Shown: positions 1-8,238 of the stretch, piece after piece | Layout: every line of letters begins with the position of its first letter | How positions within the stretch are numbered: the stretch's first letter is position 1 | Program-made: the position numbers and the translations under genes | The notes under the pieces: generated by a model | What the model saw: the letters and a program-made list of their open reading frames with translations, nothing else | Told to the model about the DNA's origin: nothing | The model's database searches: none | NCBI GenBank assembly: GCA_000437375.1 | Contig: FR898226.1 | Span: 25,720 to 70,904, forward strand | DNA length: 45,185 nucleotides | Direction: 5' to 3' | From: Eubacterium sp. CAG:841 | Lineage (GTDB): Bacteria > Bacillota > Clostridia > Oscillospirales > CAG-272

Positions 1-33
1 AGAGAAGAAGTAAATTCTTCTCTCCGCTTTTTT
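1..33 (+). terminator. Intrinsic terminator at the left edge
   Basis: A perfect 9-bp inverted repeat (1-9 with 15-23, 5-nt loop) is followed by CCGC and a run of six T at 28-33. The T run lies on the plus strand, so it would end a transcript entering from the left. The same hairpin sits directly after the minus-strand SGNH hydrolase gene and may end that operon as well. Confidence 0.6.
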
Positions 34-34
34 G

Positions 35-700
35 TTAAAGCTTTTCAATTGTCTGCAAAAGCATTTCGGCGGTTTTTATATGCATTTTTTCGCAAGGGTG
101 ATTTATTTTGTTCACAAGAAGCGAGGTTATATCAACACCTTGAAAATATAAGTTTTTCCAGAATAAATATACATCGCATACTTCCGCTCCGAAATGCTTT
201 GCGGCAAATAATGACTGCAAATATATTTGATCAAGTGTTCCGTCGGTTTGTGCCGCCATTGCTGTGCGAGCAACCTTCAAAGCTGATGGAAGCGTTTCCT
301 CGTGAATATAGGTGTTCAGCATGTTCGGTGTTACAAGCACGGCTTTTGCGCCGGATGCGGTTATTTTTTCAAGTATTCCGTTTATACTTTTTTCAAAATG
401 TTCGGGACGGAATATGTCGTTTAGTCCGAAAGCGATTGTGACTATATCGGGTTTGTGCGACAGAACGTCGCGCTCCGTTCTTTCAAGTCCGTTTTTTGAA
501 CTGTCTCCGCTTAGTCCTGCGTTGATAGAAATTATGTTTTCACCGTATTTTTCTTTCAGCACATGAGTTACGAGCGACGGGTACGCTTTGTCGGGATGCC
601 TGACAGTGTCAAATCCATAGCTCGTCGGGTACAGCTCAAAACAGCCTTCCGTTACGCTGTCGCCGAAAAAAACTATTTTTTTTGGAGAGTTTAAGTCCAT
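35..700 (-). CDS. SGNH/GDSL-type esterase or lipase
   Basis: A 221-residue protein of the SGNH hydrolase superfamily, whose members hydrolyse ester bonds in lipids, acetylated sugars or peptidoglycan. Block I (FFGDSVTEG) near residue 14 carries the nucleophile Ser. Block II is NAGLSGD, block III is GLND, and the C-terminal block is NHP, where the His would be catalytic. The usual Asp of D-x-x-H is not in the ordinary position (NKINHP), a variant I believe also occurs in other clostridial members. There is no signal peptide, so the enzyme is probably cytoplasmic. ATG start with a GGAGGA site 5 nt upstream, inside the end of the preceding gene. It is the last gene of the dusB operon. The substrate cannot be told from sequence. 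Confidence 0.85.
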   Translation of the reverse strand: MDLNSPKKIVFFGDSVTEGCFELYPTSYGFDTVRHPDKAYPSLVTHVLKEKYGENIISINAGLSGDSSKNGLERTERDVLSHKPDIVTIAFGLNDIFRPEHFEKSINGILEKITASGAKAVLVTPNMLNTYIHEETLPSALKVARTAMAAQTDGTLDQIYLQSLFAAKHFGAEVCDVYLFWKNLYFQGVDITSLLVNKINHPCEKMHIKTAEMLLQTIEKL

Positions 701-701
701 A

Positions 702-1253
702 TCATTCCTCCGAAAGCTTGTAATCGCGCTCGAAAAGCTCGGCGCAGATTTCTTCTCTCAGTCTTTCGTCATCGACTTTTTTGATAAGCTCGCCTGCGCG
801 GAAACTTTTTGATTTTCCTCTGTAAAGAGTTTGTTTGCATCGCCGTGATATCGAGGTTATTTCATTGTTCCAAAGCTTCAGAAGCTGATTTTTTCTTTTA
901 AGCTTTGGATTTTTCTGTGCGGGACGCAAAGTTTCGACGATAAAGCCGTCTTCTTCGTCTGTTATGCAGATTATTCCCCAATACGGCGGAACCTTTTCGG
1001 CAACGTGAGCACGATGCGTCCTGCCGATGATGATATAATTTTCGTCGAAGAAAGCGTCATAGTCTTTTATCTGCCGTGCGAGCCTTTCGTATGAATCTGC
1101 GTCGCTTTTTATTTCGTAACCCGTGAGTTTGTCTGTCACTGTATAAAAATCACAGCGAGAATTTTTGATCGGGCTTTCTTCAAAGATTCTTATCTTTCCG
1201 TTGTTTTCTTCAAGATAATCAAAGATTACGTTTCTTATTGAGTTGTCTTTCAT
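702..1253 (-). CDS. sce7726-family-like protein, predicted PD-(D/E)xK-type nuclease fold
   Basis: A 183-residue protein. The N-terminal half has the pattern RCDFY...GYEIKSDADSYERLARQIKDY followed by a hydrophobic strand (NYIIIG). The D...E-x-K arrangement is the active-site layout of PD-(D/E)xK nucleases, and the EIKSD...RL..Q...Y pattern is what I associate with the sce7726 family, whose function is unknown. The C-terminal half is basic (RRCKQTLYRGKSKSF), compatible with nucleic-acid contact. Its start codon directly abuts the dusB stop (TAAATG) with no clear Shine-Dalgarno site, suggesting translational coupling. It might act on tRNA or DNA, but that is inference from its place behind dusB and the fold. 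Confidence 0.6.
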   Translation of the reverse strand: MKDNSIRNVIFDYLEENNGKIRIFEESPIKNSRCDFYTVTDKLTGYEIKSDADSYERLARQIKDYDAFFDENYIIIGRTHRAHVAEKVPPYWGIICITDEEDGFIVETLRPAQKNPKLKRKNQLLKLWNNEITSISRRCKQTLYRGKSKSFRAGELIKKVDDERLREEICAELFERDYKLSEE

Positions 1254-2225
1254 TTATTTCAGAAGTGATGTCAGAAGCGATTTTATTTCGTCCGCCGATT
1301 CCGCAAGGTTTACGGCGTTTCTTATTTTCGGCGCGCCATAAAGTCCTTTGGTGTACTTGTCCATATGAGTTCGGCTTTCGGGTATTGCGCGGGCTTCGCC
1401 TTTGAGCTTTATCAAAAGATCAAGGTGGTCTTTTGCGCCCTGTATTTTCTGCGCTGCGGTGACAGGCGGAAATACTTTCCCGTCAAGAATGGCGTTTGCT
1501 TCTTCAAATATCCACGGATTGCCCATTGCTCCGCGTGCGACAGCAACTGCGTCACAGCCTGTTTCGTCAATCATACGCTTTGCGTCGGCGCCGGAAAAAA
1601 TATCTCCGTTGCCGATGACGGGAATTGTGACGGACTCTTTTACTTTTTTTATATAGCTCCAATCGGCGGACGGGGCATACATCTGTGATCTCGTTCTGGC
1701 GTGAACGCAGATTGCAGACGCTCCTTTGTCTTCGGCAATCTTTGCAAGATCTGTTACGCATATGCTGCTTTGATCCCATCCTAGACGCATTTTTACGGTG
1801 ACGGGAATCGGACCCGCACTCCGTACAACGGCTGCGATTATTTCTCCGGCAAGAGGAAGGTCGCGCATAAGTGCACTGCCTTCACCGTTGCGGACTATTT
1901 TTGGAACGGGGCAACCCATATTTATATCAATTGCAACGGGCATTACTCCGCTTTTGGAATATTCTTCGAGCAGCATTGCGCACGCTTTTTCCATAACTTC
2001 CGGCTCGTGACCGAACAGCTGACATGCGGTCGGTGCTTCGTCGTTTGTTATTGCCGCGAGCTGCGACGTTTTTCTGTCTCCGTATGTGACGGCTTTTGCC
2101 GATATCATCTCCGTAACGGCATAACTGCAACCGTGACGACGACATATTATTCTGAATGCGGTGTCTGCCGCGCCCGCCATAGGCGCAAGCATAACTTTGC
2201 CGACTTCGGTGTTTCCTATCTTCAA
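1254..2225 (-). CDS. dusB: tRNA-dihydrouridine synthase (DusB/NifR3 type)
   Basis: A flavoenzyme that uses NADPH to reduce specific uridines in tRNA D-loops to dihydrouridine. At 323 residues it has normal family length. Visible signatures are the N-terminal LAPMAGAADTAFR barrel strand, INMGCPVPKIVRNGEGSAL with the catalytic Cys of the MGCP motif, VTVKMRLGW, ICVHARTRSQMY, and the FMN phosphate-binding VIGNGDIFSG and AVARGAMGNPWIF. The start is a TTG (2223-2225) with GGAGG 7 nt upstream. It heads a three-gene minus-strand operon (dusB, sce7726-like, SGNH hydrolase), with a promoter match just upstream. Confidence 0.95.
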   Translation of the reverse strand: MKIGNTEVGKVMLAPMAGAADTAFRIICRRHGCSYAVTEMISAKAVTYGDRKTSQLAAITNDEAPTACQLFGHEPEVMEKACAMLLEEYSKSGVMPVAIDINMGCPVPKIVRNGEGSALMRDLPLAGEIIAAVVRSAGPIPVTVKMRLGWDQSSICVTDLAKIAEDKGASAICVHARTRSQMYAPSADWSYIKKVKESVTIPVIGNGDIFSGADAKRMIDETGCDAVAVARGAMGNPWIFEEANAILDGKVFPPVTAAQKIQGAKDHLDLLIKLKGEARAIPESRTHMDKYTKGLYGAPKIRNAVNLAESADEIKSLLTSLLK

Positions 2226-2256
2226 GGTTTTACCTCCGATTTTGTGTTACATCACA

Positions 2257-2285
2257 ATAATACCGCAAAACGAAGAAAAAGTAAA
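2257..2285 (-). promoter_or_regulatory. Sigma-A-type promoter of the dusB operon
   Basis: On the minus strand TTTACT (2280-2285) and TATTAT (2257-2262) are separated by exactly 17 bp and lie just upstream of the dusB ribosome binding site. Predicted from sequence match only. Confidence 0.55.
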
Positions 2286-2339
2286 CAAAAAAATTAAATA
2301 CACAAGAAAAAGTTTGAACTTCAAATTTGCAATATGTTC

Positions 2340-2368
2340 TTGTATTGTTAATAATATTGTGCTATAAT
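2340..2368 (+). promoter_or_regulatory. Extended -10 promoter of the PDT-like/ruvCAB operon
   Basis: TTGTAT (2340-2345), a 17-bp spacer and TATAAT (2363-2368), with TG at 2360-2361 giving an extended -10 (TGnTATAAT). It lies 65 nt before the ATG at 2433. No convincing LexA (GAAC-N4-GTTC) box is visible here. Confidence 0.6.
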
Positions 2369-2432
2369 TAAACTTGTAATATCGGTTAATTTGGCTTTCC
2401 GCTACTTGATGCCGACAGAAAGGAGACGCACT

Positions 2433-3425
2433 ATGTATGACAACATTGGCGGTGAAATGAAAATACTGTCAGATTGTACGGCAAAAAACGCCGCATGTAT
2501 TTTTCGTTACGCGGAAAAGCGTATGGCGAGAACAGCCGAGCTTGCTCATATCGTGTGTCGAAAAATTCTTTCCGGCAGTGATGCGGATATTATGGATGTC
2601 ATATGCACATCGGATGAGGCGAGGGAAGAATATATTTCCGGAAAGAAAGCGCTTGAATGTGATGCTTTGACGGGATTGGCAAACGAAAACGAAGCGGCAA
2701 ATCTGAAGCGAACGCTTTCGTTGTGCGACGTTCTGTATTTTTGCAGAGAGATATCGCGTTTCGGCGGAAAAACATATGCTGCGGCTGACGCCGAAAGGTG
2801 GCTTTCGGACGGGGACATTATTCAATATCCTCGCGCAGGAGATGTAAAGATAGCCTTTGTGCGCGGCAGACAGGCGAATGATGCGTTTGCTGAGTTCGCA
2901 CGCTATATTCACGGCGGGGCGATGCCTTACGGAGAAGAAAGCTTTGTCGACGTATGTCAATCGGTTTATTCGGGAATTGCCGAATACGGAATAATTCCCG
3001 TTGAAAACTCATCGGACGGAAGGCTTGCAAGCTTTTACGGAATGTTTGAAAAATTCGGTCTTTATATAATAATGCTTTGCGAGGTAAGGTCCGGCGACGG
3101 AGAAAGCTATACGAAATTTGCTCTTTGCTCAAGATCGGTGAAGGCGCTGATGGCGGATGGAGAAAAAACGCTGCATTTCAGGCTGACTCTGGACAGCCCC
3201 GACGGAATTACGGCATTGCTTTACGGCGGAAGATATTACGGCGCTTCACTCAGGCGCGCCGAGCCTATCCCCGTATCGGCAGCGGGAAGAGAAAACTCGT
3301 TTGATATTTCATTCTGTGTCGACGGGGCGGATCTTGCGGGATTTATATGCTGTCTTAAGCTTGAATATCCTCAGTTTTCAACGGTCGGTCTTTACACTTC
3401 GGTAAAGGCAGGTGACGGCGTATGA
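2433..3425 (+). CDS. Degenerate prephenate dehydratase-like protein with C-terminal ACT-like region
   Basis: A 330-residue protein. The ATG at 2433 follows AAAGGAG at proper spacing; an upstream TTG at 2391 is less likely. The middle part resembles lobe 1 of prephenate dehydratase: KIAFVRGRQANDAFAEF, FVDVCQSV, and YGIIPVENSSDGR, which matches the family's gviPiENS-x-eG. From there it jumps directly to YTKFALCS, aligning with the TRF motif (Arg replaced by Lys), so most of lobe 2 (about 70-80 residues) is missing. The last 80 residues look like the ACT regulatory domain of PheA, with AEPIP in place of ESRP, then SFDISFCVD and VGLYTS. The N-terminal 100 residues are helical and not recognised. 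It probably cannot make phenylpyruvate; ligand binding is an inference. Its stop overlaps the ruvC start by 4 nt. Confidence 0.6.
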   Translation: MYDNIGGEMKILSDCTAKNAACIFRYAEKRMARTAELAHIVCRKILSGSDADIMDVICTSDEAREEYISGKKALECDALTGLANENEAANLKRTLSLCDVLYFCREISRFGGKTYAAADAERWLSDGDIIQYPRAGDVKIAFVRGRQANDAFAEFARYIHGGAMPYGEESFVDVCQSVYSGIAEYGIIPVENSSDGRLASFYGMFEKFGLYIIMLCEVRSGDGESYTKFALCSRSVKALMADGEKTLHFRLTLDSPDGITALLYGGRYYGASLRRAEPIPVSAAGRENSFDISFCVDGADLAGFICCLKLEYPQFSTVGLYTSVKAGDGV

Positions 3426-3937
3426 CGATACTCGGAATAGATCCCGGAATCGCAACGGTCGGTTATGGGCTGATACAATACGAAAACGGATGCTTTCGCA
3501 CGATTGCGACGGGAGCGATAGAGACTCCGGCGGGGATAGACGTCGAAGATCGCATAGAGATGGTTTATGACGATCTTTGCGAGCTTATAAAAATGTATTC
3601 GCCGACGGAAATGTCGATAGAAGAGCTGTTTTTCAATACGAACCAGAAAACAGCGATAGCCGTTGCCGAAGCGCGCGGAGCGATACTTCTTGCGGCAAAG
3701 AAAAACCGCCTGAACATAGCGGAATACACTCCGATACAGGTAAAGCTTGCCGTGACGGGTTACGGCAGAGCGGAAAAGAAGCAGGTGCAGGAAATGGTGA
3801 AAATAATTTTAGGACTTCCGAAAGTTCCGAAACCTGATGACGCGGCTGACGCTCTCGCGCTTGCGATATGTCACGCTCACTGCGGCGGTTCAAGAATTCA
3901 GCAATTTTACAACGGAAAAAAGAAAAAACTCGTATAA
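3422..3937 (+). CDS. ruvC: Crossover junction endodeoxyribonuclease RuvC
   Basis: Holliday-junction resolvase, an RNase H-fold homodimer that nicks two opposing strands of four-way junctions delivered by RuvAB. At 171 residues it has the usual length. The acidic active site is visible: D7 (ILGIDPG), E67 (MSIEELFF), and D140 and D143 (KPDDAADALALA). The ATG at 3422 overlaps the stop of the preceding gene (ATGA), so translation is probably coupled. ruvA follows after 14 nt. Confidence 0.97.
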   Translation: MTILGIDPGIATVGYGLIQYENGCFRTIATGAIETPAGIDVEDRIEMVYDDLCELIKMYSPTEMSIEELFFNTNQKTAIAVAEARGAILLAAKKNRLNIAEYTPIQVKLAVTGYGRAEKKQVQEMVKIILGLPKVPKPDDAADALALAICHAHCGGSRIQQFYNGKKKKLV

Positions 3938-3951
3938 AAGAGGGATAGTTT

Positions 3952-4545
3952 ATGTTTTATTACGTCAAGGGCGAGCTTGTAATGACGGATCCGCAGAGCG
4001 CGGTGGTCGACTGCGGCGGTGTCGGATATAAGCTTACGGTAAGTATGAATACGCTTTCGCGTCTCACAGAGCTCGGAAAGAAAGTCTGTCTGTATACTCA
4101 TTTTTCCGTAAGAGAGGACGCGGTGGAGCTTTTCGGATTTTATGATACAGAGGAGCTTTATGCTTTCAGACTTCTTATTTCCGTTTCTGGCGTAGGACCG
4201 AAAGCGGCAATAGCAATATTGTCACTGCTTTCGCCTGCGAAGTTCGCGGTCGCAGTAAGCACGGGCGATACAAAGACGCTGTCAAAGGCATCCGGCGTCG
4301 GTGCTAAAACGGCGGCGAGGATTGTACTTGAACTTAAAGATAAAGTCAGCGCGACGGCTGTGGCAGATGACGGAGAAGCGGTTGTCGAAACAGCGCGCGG
4401 CGGAATAATTGACGACGCAATAGAAGCACTTATGGTGCTTGGATATCAGCGCCAGACAGCACAGAAGGCGCTTGCCGGATGCAAGGGTGAAACGCTTGAG
4501 GAGCTTATGCGTGCGGCATTGAACAAGATCGGTTCAAAAATGTAA
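3952..4545 (+). CDS. ruvA: Holliday junction branch migration protein RuvA
   Basis: DNA-junction-binding subunit that tetramerises on four-way junctions and loads the RuvB motor. 197 residues. The N-terminal OB-fold (YYVKGELVMTDPQSAVVDCGGVGYKL) is followed by two helix-hairpin-helix motifs (VSGVGPKAAIAIL and ASGVGAKTAARIVLELKDK), and the C-terminal domain III (IDDAIEALMVLGYQRQ) contacts RuvB. ATG at 3952 behind AGAGGG. Located between ruvC and ruvB. Confidence 0.97.
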   Translation: MFYYVKGELVMTDPQSAVVDCGGVGYKLTVSMNTLSRLTELGKKVCLYTHFSVREDAVELFGFYDTEELYAFRLLISVSGVGPKAAIAILSLLSPAKFAVAVSTGDTKTLSKASGVGAKTAARIVLELKDKVSATAVADDGEAVVETARGGIIDDAIEALMVLGYQRQTAQKALAGCKGETLEELMRAALNKIGSKM

Positions 4546-4560
4546 TTCGGAGGGAAGAAC

Positions 4561-5640
4561 GTGGCTATAAACAAATTTGACATTGGCAAAAGCGAAGACG
4601 AATTCGACATTGAAACAAGAATAGTTAACGCCGGCTATGCCGACGAAGACGGAGATATAGAAATCGGACTCAGACCTAAGGTTTTTGATGATTATGTCGG
4701 ACAGGAGAGAGCCAAAGAAAATCTGAAAATATATATAGAAGCGGCAAAACAGAGAGGGGAAGCGCTCGATCATGTTTTGCTCTACGGTCCTCCCGGACTC
4801 GGAAAAACGACGCTTGCAAACATTATAGCAAACGAAATGGGCGTAAACATAAGAATAACGTCCGGACCGGCGATAGAGAAGAAGGGCGATCTTGCCGCGT
4901 TGCTTACAAATCTTCAGGACGGAGACGTGCTTTTCATAGACGAAATACACCGTATGCCTCGCGACGTTGAAGAAATACTTTATCCTGCAATGGAGGATTA
5001 CGCCGTTGACTTTATAATCGGCAACGGTCCTGCGGCAAGAAGCCTGCGTATGACGCTAAACAAATTTACGCTTATCGGTGCGACAACGAGAGCGGGACAG
5101 CTTTCGACTCCTTTGCGTGACCGTTTCGGCGTGATTTTAAGACTCGAGCTTTACACTCCCGAAGAGCTTGCCGGAATAATCAAAAGAAGCGCCGGCATAC
5201 TCGGCGTTGCGATATCGGACGACGGCGCTGCGGAGCTTGCAAAGCGTTCGCGCGGAACGCCGCGTATAGCGAACAGACTTCTGCGCCGCGTAAGAGACTT
5301 TGCGCAGATAAAAGGCGACGGAACCGTTACGCGCGAAATGACCGATCTTGCCCTTAAAATGCTCGACATAGACGAGCTTGGACTTGACAATACGGACAGA
5401 CGTATGCTTGAAGCGATAATAAAATTCTATGACGGAGGTCCTGTCGGGCTTGATACGCTTTCCGTAACGATAGGCGAAGAGGCTGTTACGCTTGAAGATG
5501 TTTATGAGCCGTATCTGATACAGATAGGATTTATAAACAGGACTCCGCGTGGAAGATGCGTTACAAGACTTGCGTATGAGCATCTCGGAATTCCGCAAAG
5601 GCACGCGGAGAGTGCGCAGACAAAACTTGATATTGAGTGA
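4561..5640 (+). CDS. ruvB: Holliday junction branch migration ATPase RuvB
   Basis: AAA+ hexameric motor that pumps DNA through the RuvA-bound junction. 359 residues; the start is GTG at 4561 behind GGAGGG. Features in order: LRPKVFDDYVGQ, Walker A GPPGLGKTT (K82), Walker B LFIDEIH, sensor 1 IGATTRAG, the arginine-finger region LRDRFG, sensor 2 RGTPRIANR, and a C-terminal winged helix (EPYLIQIGFINRTPRGR). It has about 20 extra acidic residues at the N-terminus compared with the core. It is followed 9 nt later by a methyltransferase, so the operon continues. Confidence 0.97.
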   Translation: MAINKFDIGKSEDEFDIETRIVNAGYADEDGDIEIGLRPKVFDDYVGQERAKENLKIYIEAAKQRGEALDHVLLYGPPGLGKTTLANIIANEMGVNIRITSGPAIEKKGDLAALLTNLQDGDVLFIDEIHRMPRDVEEILYPAMEDYAVDFIIGNGPAARSLRMTLNKFTLIGATTRAGQLSTPLRDRFGVILRLELYTPEELAGIIKRSAGILGVAISDDGAAELAKRSRGTPRIANRLLRRVRDFAQIKGDGTVTREMTDLALKMLDIDELGLDNTDRRMLEAIIKFYDGGPVGLDTLSVTIGEEAVTLEDVYEPYLIQIGFINRTPRGRCVTRLAYEHLGIPQRHAESAQTKLDIE

Positions 5641-5649
5641 GGATAAATA

Positions 5650-6504
5650 ATGTTTATATCCGACAAATGGGAAGATTATGAGCTTATCGACGCTTCGGAC
5701 GGTGAGCGGCTTGAACGGTGGGGAAAATACATCCTTCGCCGTCCCGATCCGCAGATAATCTGGAAAAATGCAAAGAAAAGCAACCTTTGGAATAAAGCCG
5801 ATGCCGTTTACAGCAGAAAAGGTGGCGGCGGTGAATGGGTGAAGCGTGATGTGCCTGAAAGCTGGAAGATATCATACGGAGATCTTGCCTTCAAGATAAA
5901 GCCGATGGGCTTCAAACACACGGGACTTTTTCCCGAGCAGGCGACAAACTGGGATTTTTGCGCGGAGCTTATAAAAAACGCGGGCAGACCGATAAAGGTA
6001 CTTAATCTTTTTGCATATACGGGCGCGGCGAGTGTTTCCGCAGCGATGGCGGGAGCTTCCGTATGTCACGTTGACGCTGCAAAAGGAATGGTTGCGCAAG
6101 CAAAGGAAAACGCCGCACTTTCCGGACTTTCGGATGCACCGATAAGATATATTGTCGATGATTGCAGAAAATTTATAGAGCGGGAAATCCGCAGGGGAAA
6201 CACATACGACGGGATTATTATGGATCCTCCGTCATACGGAAGAGGACCTTCGGGCGAGGTGTGGAAGCTTGAGGATTGTATCGACGATTTTATAAAGCTT
6301 ACGTCAAAGCTTGTTTCCGATAAGCCTTTGTTTATGCTTGTGAATTCTTATACAACCGGGCTTTCTTCTTCGGCGATAGGCTATATAATGAAGCAGGTGC
6401 TTCCGGCAGGGGAACTTGATTGCGGCGAACTTATGCTTCGGGTCAAGGCGTCCGGCGGACTTCTTCCTTGCGGTTCGAGCGCAAGATATACTTTCAAAAA
6501 ATAA
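5650..6504 (+). CDS. Class I SAM-dependent methyltransferase, RlmI/RlmK-like
   Basis: A 284-residue Rossmann methyltransferase. The SAM-binding motif I is VLNLFAYTGAASVSAA and motif II ends in VDAAKG. The catalytic-region motif is DGIIMDPPSYGRG, the DPPsy form found in the RlmI/RlmK family that methylates 23S rRNA. The N-terminal PUA domain of E. coli RlmI is absent; instead there are about 90 residues beginning with DKWEDYELIDASDGERLERWG. rRNA is the likely substrate by family, but the exact base is unknown. ATG with GAGGAT upstream, 9 nt after ruvB. Confidence 0.82.
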   Translation: MFISDKWEDYELIDASDGERLERWGKYILRRPDPQIIWKNAKKSNLWNKADAVYSRKGGGGEWVKRDVPESWKISYGDLAFKIKPMGFKHTGLFPEQATNWDFCAELIKNAGRPIKVLNLFAYTGAASVSAAMAGASVCHVDAAKGMVAQAKENAALSGLSDAPIRYIVDDCRKFIEREIRRGNTYDGIIMDPPSYGRGPSGEVWKLEDCIDDFIKLTSKLVSDKPLFMLVNSYTTGLSSSAIGYIMKQVLPAGELDCGELMLRVKASGGLLPCGSSARYTFKK

Positions 6505-6523
6505 ATTATTCGGGAAAATAAAA

Positions 6524-7378
6524 ATGGCAGAAACAGTTATAAAAACCGAAAAGTTATGCTTTGCATACGAGGACGAGGGGAAAACCGTTCCCGTTCTGCA
6601 CGATGTTGATATGGAAATAGAGAGAGGCAGCTTTACATGCATACTCGGACATAACGGTTCGGGCAAGAGCACACTTGCAAAATTACTCAGCCTTGTTCTT
6701 ATTCCGACATCGGGAAAAGTAATTCTTTTCGGAAAAGATACGAGCGGAATATCGGAGGACGAAGCTTTCGAGTTCCGTCGCAGAGTAGGGATGGTGTTCC
6801 AGAATCCCGACAATCAGCTTGTTGCCACAGTAGTTGAAGAGGATGTTGCCTTCGGCCCGGAAAATCTCGGAATCGAGCCGTCCGAAATAAGAAAACGCGT
6901 TGACGATGCGCTTGAGCTTGTAGGGATGAGCGAATATAAAAAGCATTCGCCGCACAAGCTTTCAGGAGGTCAGAAGCAGAGGGTTGCGATAGCCGGAATA
7001 ATCGCTCTCGATCCGGACGTTATAATATTTGACGAATCGACGGCAATGCTTGATCCGATAGGCAGAGCGGAGGTAATGGAAACGATAAAAAAGCTTTCCG
7101 CAATGGGCACAACGGTGATTCTTATAACGCACTATATGGAAGAGGCGGCGGAAGCGGACAGGGTTATAGTTATTGACGACGGAAAGATCACCGCAGACGG
7201 AAAACCCGAAGACGTGTTTTCAATGACAAATACGATTGAAGAGGCGGGACTTGAAATTCCTCAGGTGACAAGACTTCTTAAAGCCTTGAAAAACGACGGA
7301 ATAAATATCGATACGCGCGCTCTCACGCCGCAAAAAGCCGCAGAGGCGATAAAATACGCTTTGGGAGGCAGAAAATGA
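6524..7378 (+). CDS. ecfA1: ECF transporter ATPase EcfA1
   Basis: One of two ABC ATPases that energise group II energy-coupling-factor vitamin transporters. 284 residues from ATG 6524; an in-frame start at 6416 would lie within the methyltransferase gene and is rejected. Walker A is GHNGSGKST, the Q-loop NPDNQLVATVVEEDVAFGPEN is typical of EcfA1, the signature is LSGGQKQR, Walker B is VIIFDEST, and the switch His is in LITHYMEEA. The ribosome binding site is weak. Its stop overlaps the ecfA2 start. Confidence 0.93.
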   Translation: MAETVIKTEKLCFAYEDEGKTVPVLHDVDMEIERGSFTCILGHNGSGKSTLAKLLSLVLIPTSGKVILFGKDTSGISEDEAFEFRRRVGMVFQNPDNQLVATVVEEDVAFGPENLGIEPSEIRKRVDDALELVGMSEYKKHSPHKLSGGQKQRVAIAGIIALDPDVIIFDESTAMLDPIGRAEVMETIKKLSAMGTTVILITHYMEEAAEADRVIVIDDGKITADGKPEDVFSMTNTIEEAGLEIPQVTRLLKALKNDGINIDTRALTPQKAAEAIKYALGGRK

Positions 7379-8238
7379 TATCGGCTGAACTTAAAAACGT
7401 ATTTTATACTTACAGCAAGGGAACTCCTTTTGAATCGGCGGCGGTGAGCGATGTTTCCGCCGTGTTTGAAAGCAATATGATAACGGGAATAATAGGTCAT
7501 ACGGGATCCGGAAAGTCAACGGTTGCGCAGCTTATAAACGGGCTTTTGCCTGTGTCGTCGGGAGAGGTGTTCGTTTGCGGCAAAAATATCTGGGCGGAAC
7601 CGAAAAAGATGCGCGAAGTAAGATTTAAGGCAGGGCTTGTATTCCAATATCCCGAATATCAGCTTTTTGACGAGACGGTATATAAGGATATATCCTTCGG
7701 TCCTAAAAATATGGGGCTTTCCGAGAAAGAAACGGATGAAAGAGTAAGAGAAGCGGCGTTTGACGTAGGTCTTGACGAATCATTGCTTGAAAAGTCACCG
7801 TTTGAGCTTTCGGGAGGGCAGAAACGTCGTGCCGCGATCGCGGGCGTTCTTGCGATGCGTCCGCAGGTGCTTATACTCGATGAGCCTGCCGCAGGACTTG
7901 ATCCCAAAGGCAGACGTGAAATACTCGGAAAGATTGCAGGATATAAAGAACGTACCGGAGCGGCTGTAATAATGATAAGCCACAGCATGGAGGATATCGC
8001 CGAATACTGCGATAAGATAGTTGTTATGAGCGATTCAAAGGTGCTCATTTGCGGAACTCCGAGAGAAGTTTTTTCACATTCGGATGAGCTGATGAAAACG
8101 GGACTTACCGTTCCTCAGGTCACAAAAGTGCTTTGTGAGCTTAAAAATATGGGATATGACGTTGACACATCGGCTTATACCGTAAAGGATGCCGAAGCCG
8201 AAATTCTCCGCCTTTTCGGAGGTGAGAAAAAATGCTGA
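7375..8238 (+). CDS. ecfA2: ECF transporter ATPase EcfA2
   Basis: Second ATPase of the ECF module, forming a heterodimer with EcfA1. 287 residues. Walker A GHTGSGKST, Q-loop FQYPEYQLFDETVYKDISFGP (the FQyPE-QLF form is usual for EcfA2), signature LSGGQKRR, Walker B VLILDEPAAGLDP, and H-loop MISHSMED. The start overlaps ecfA1 by 4 nt and has GGAGG inside the ecfA1 end. ecfT overlaps its 3' end by 7 nt, so the three are co-translated. Confidence 0.94.
   Translation: MISAELKNVFYTYSKGTPFESAAVSDVSAVFESNMITGIIGHTGSGKSTVAQLINGLLPVSSGEVFVCGKNIWAEPKKMREVRFKAGLVFQYPEYQLFDETVYKDISFGPKNMGLSEKETDERVREAAFDVGLDESLLEKSPFELSGGQKRRAAIAGVLAMRPQVLILDEPAAGLDPKGRREILGKIAGYKERTGAAVIMISHSMEDIAEYCDKIVVMSDSKVLICGTPREVFSHSDELMKTGLTVPQVTKVLCELKNMGYDVDTSAYTVKDAEAEILRLFGGEKKC

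Noticed and set aside
6416..6523. Upstream extension of EcfA1 from the start at 6416
   Set aside because: It overlaps the methyltransferase gene by about 90 nt and the ATG at 6524 gives the normal family N-terminus.
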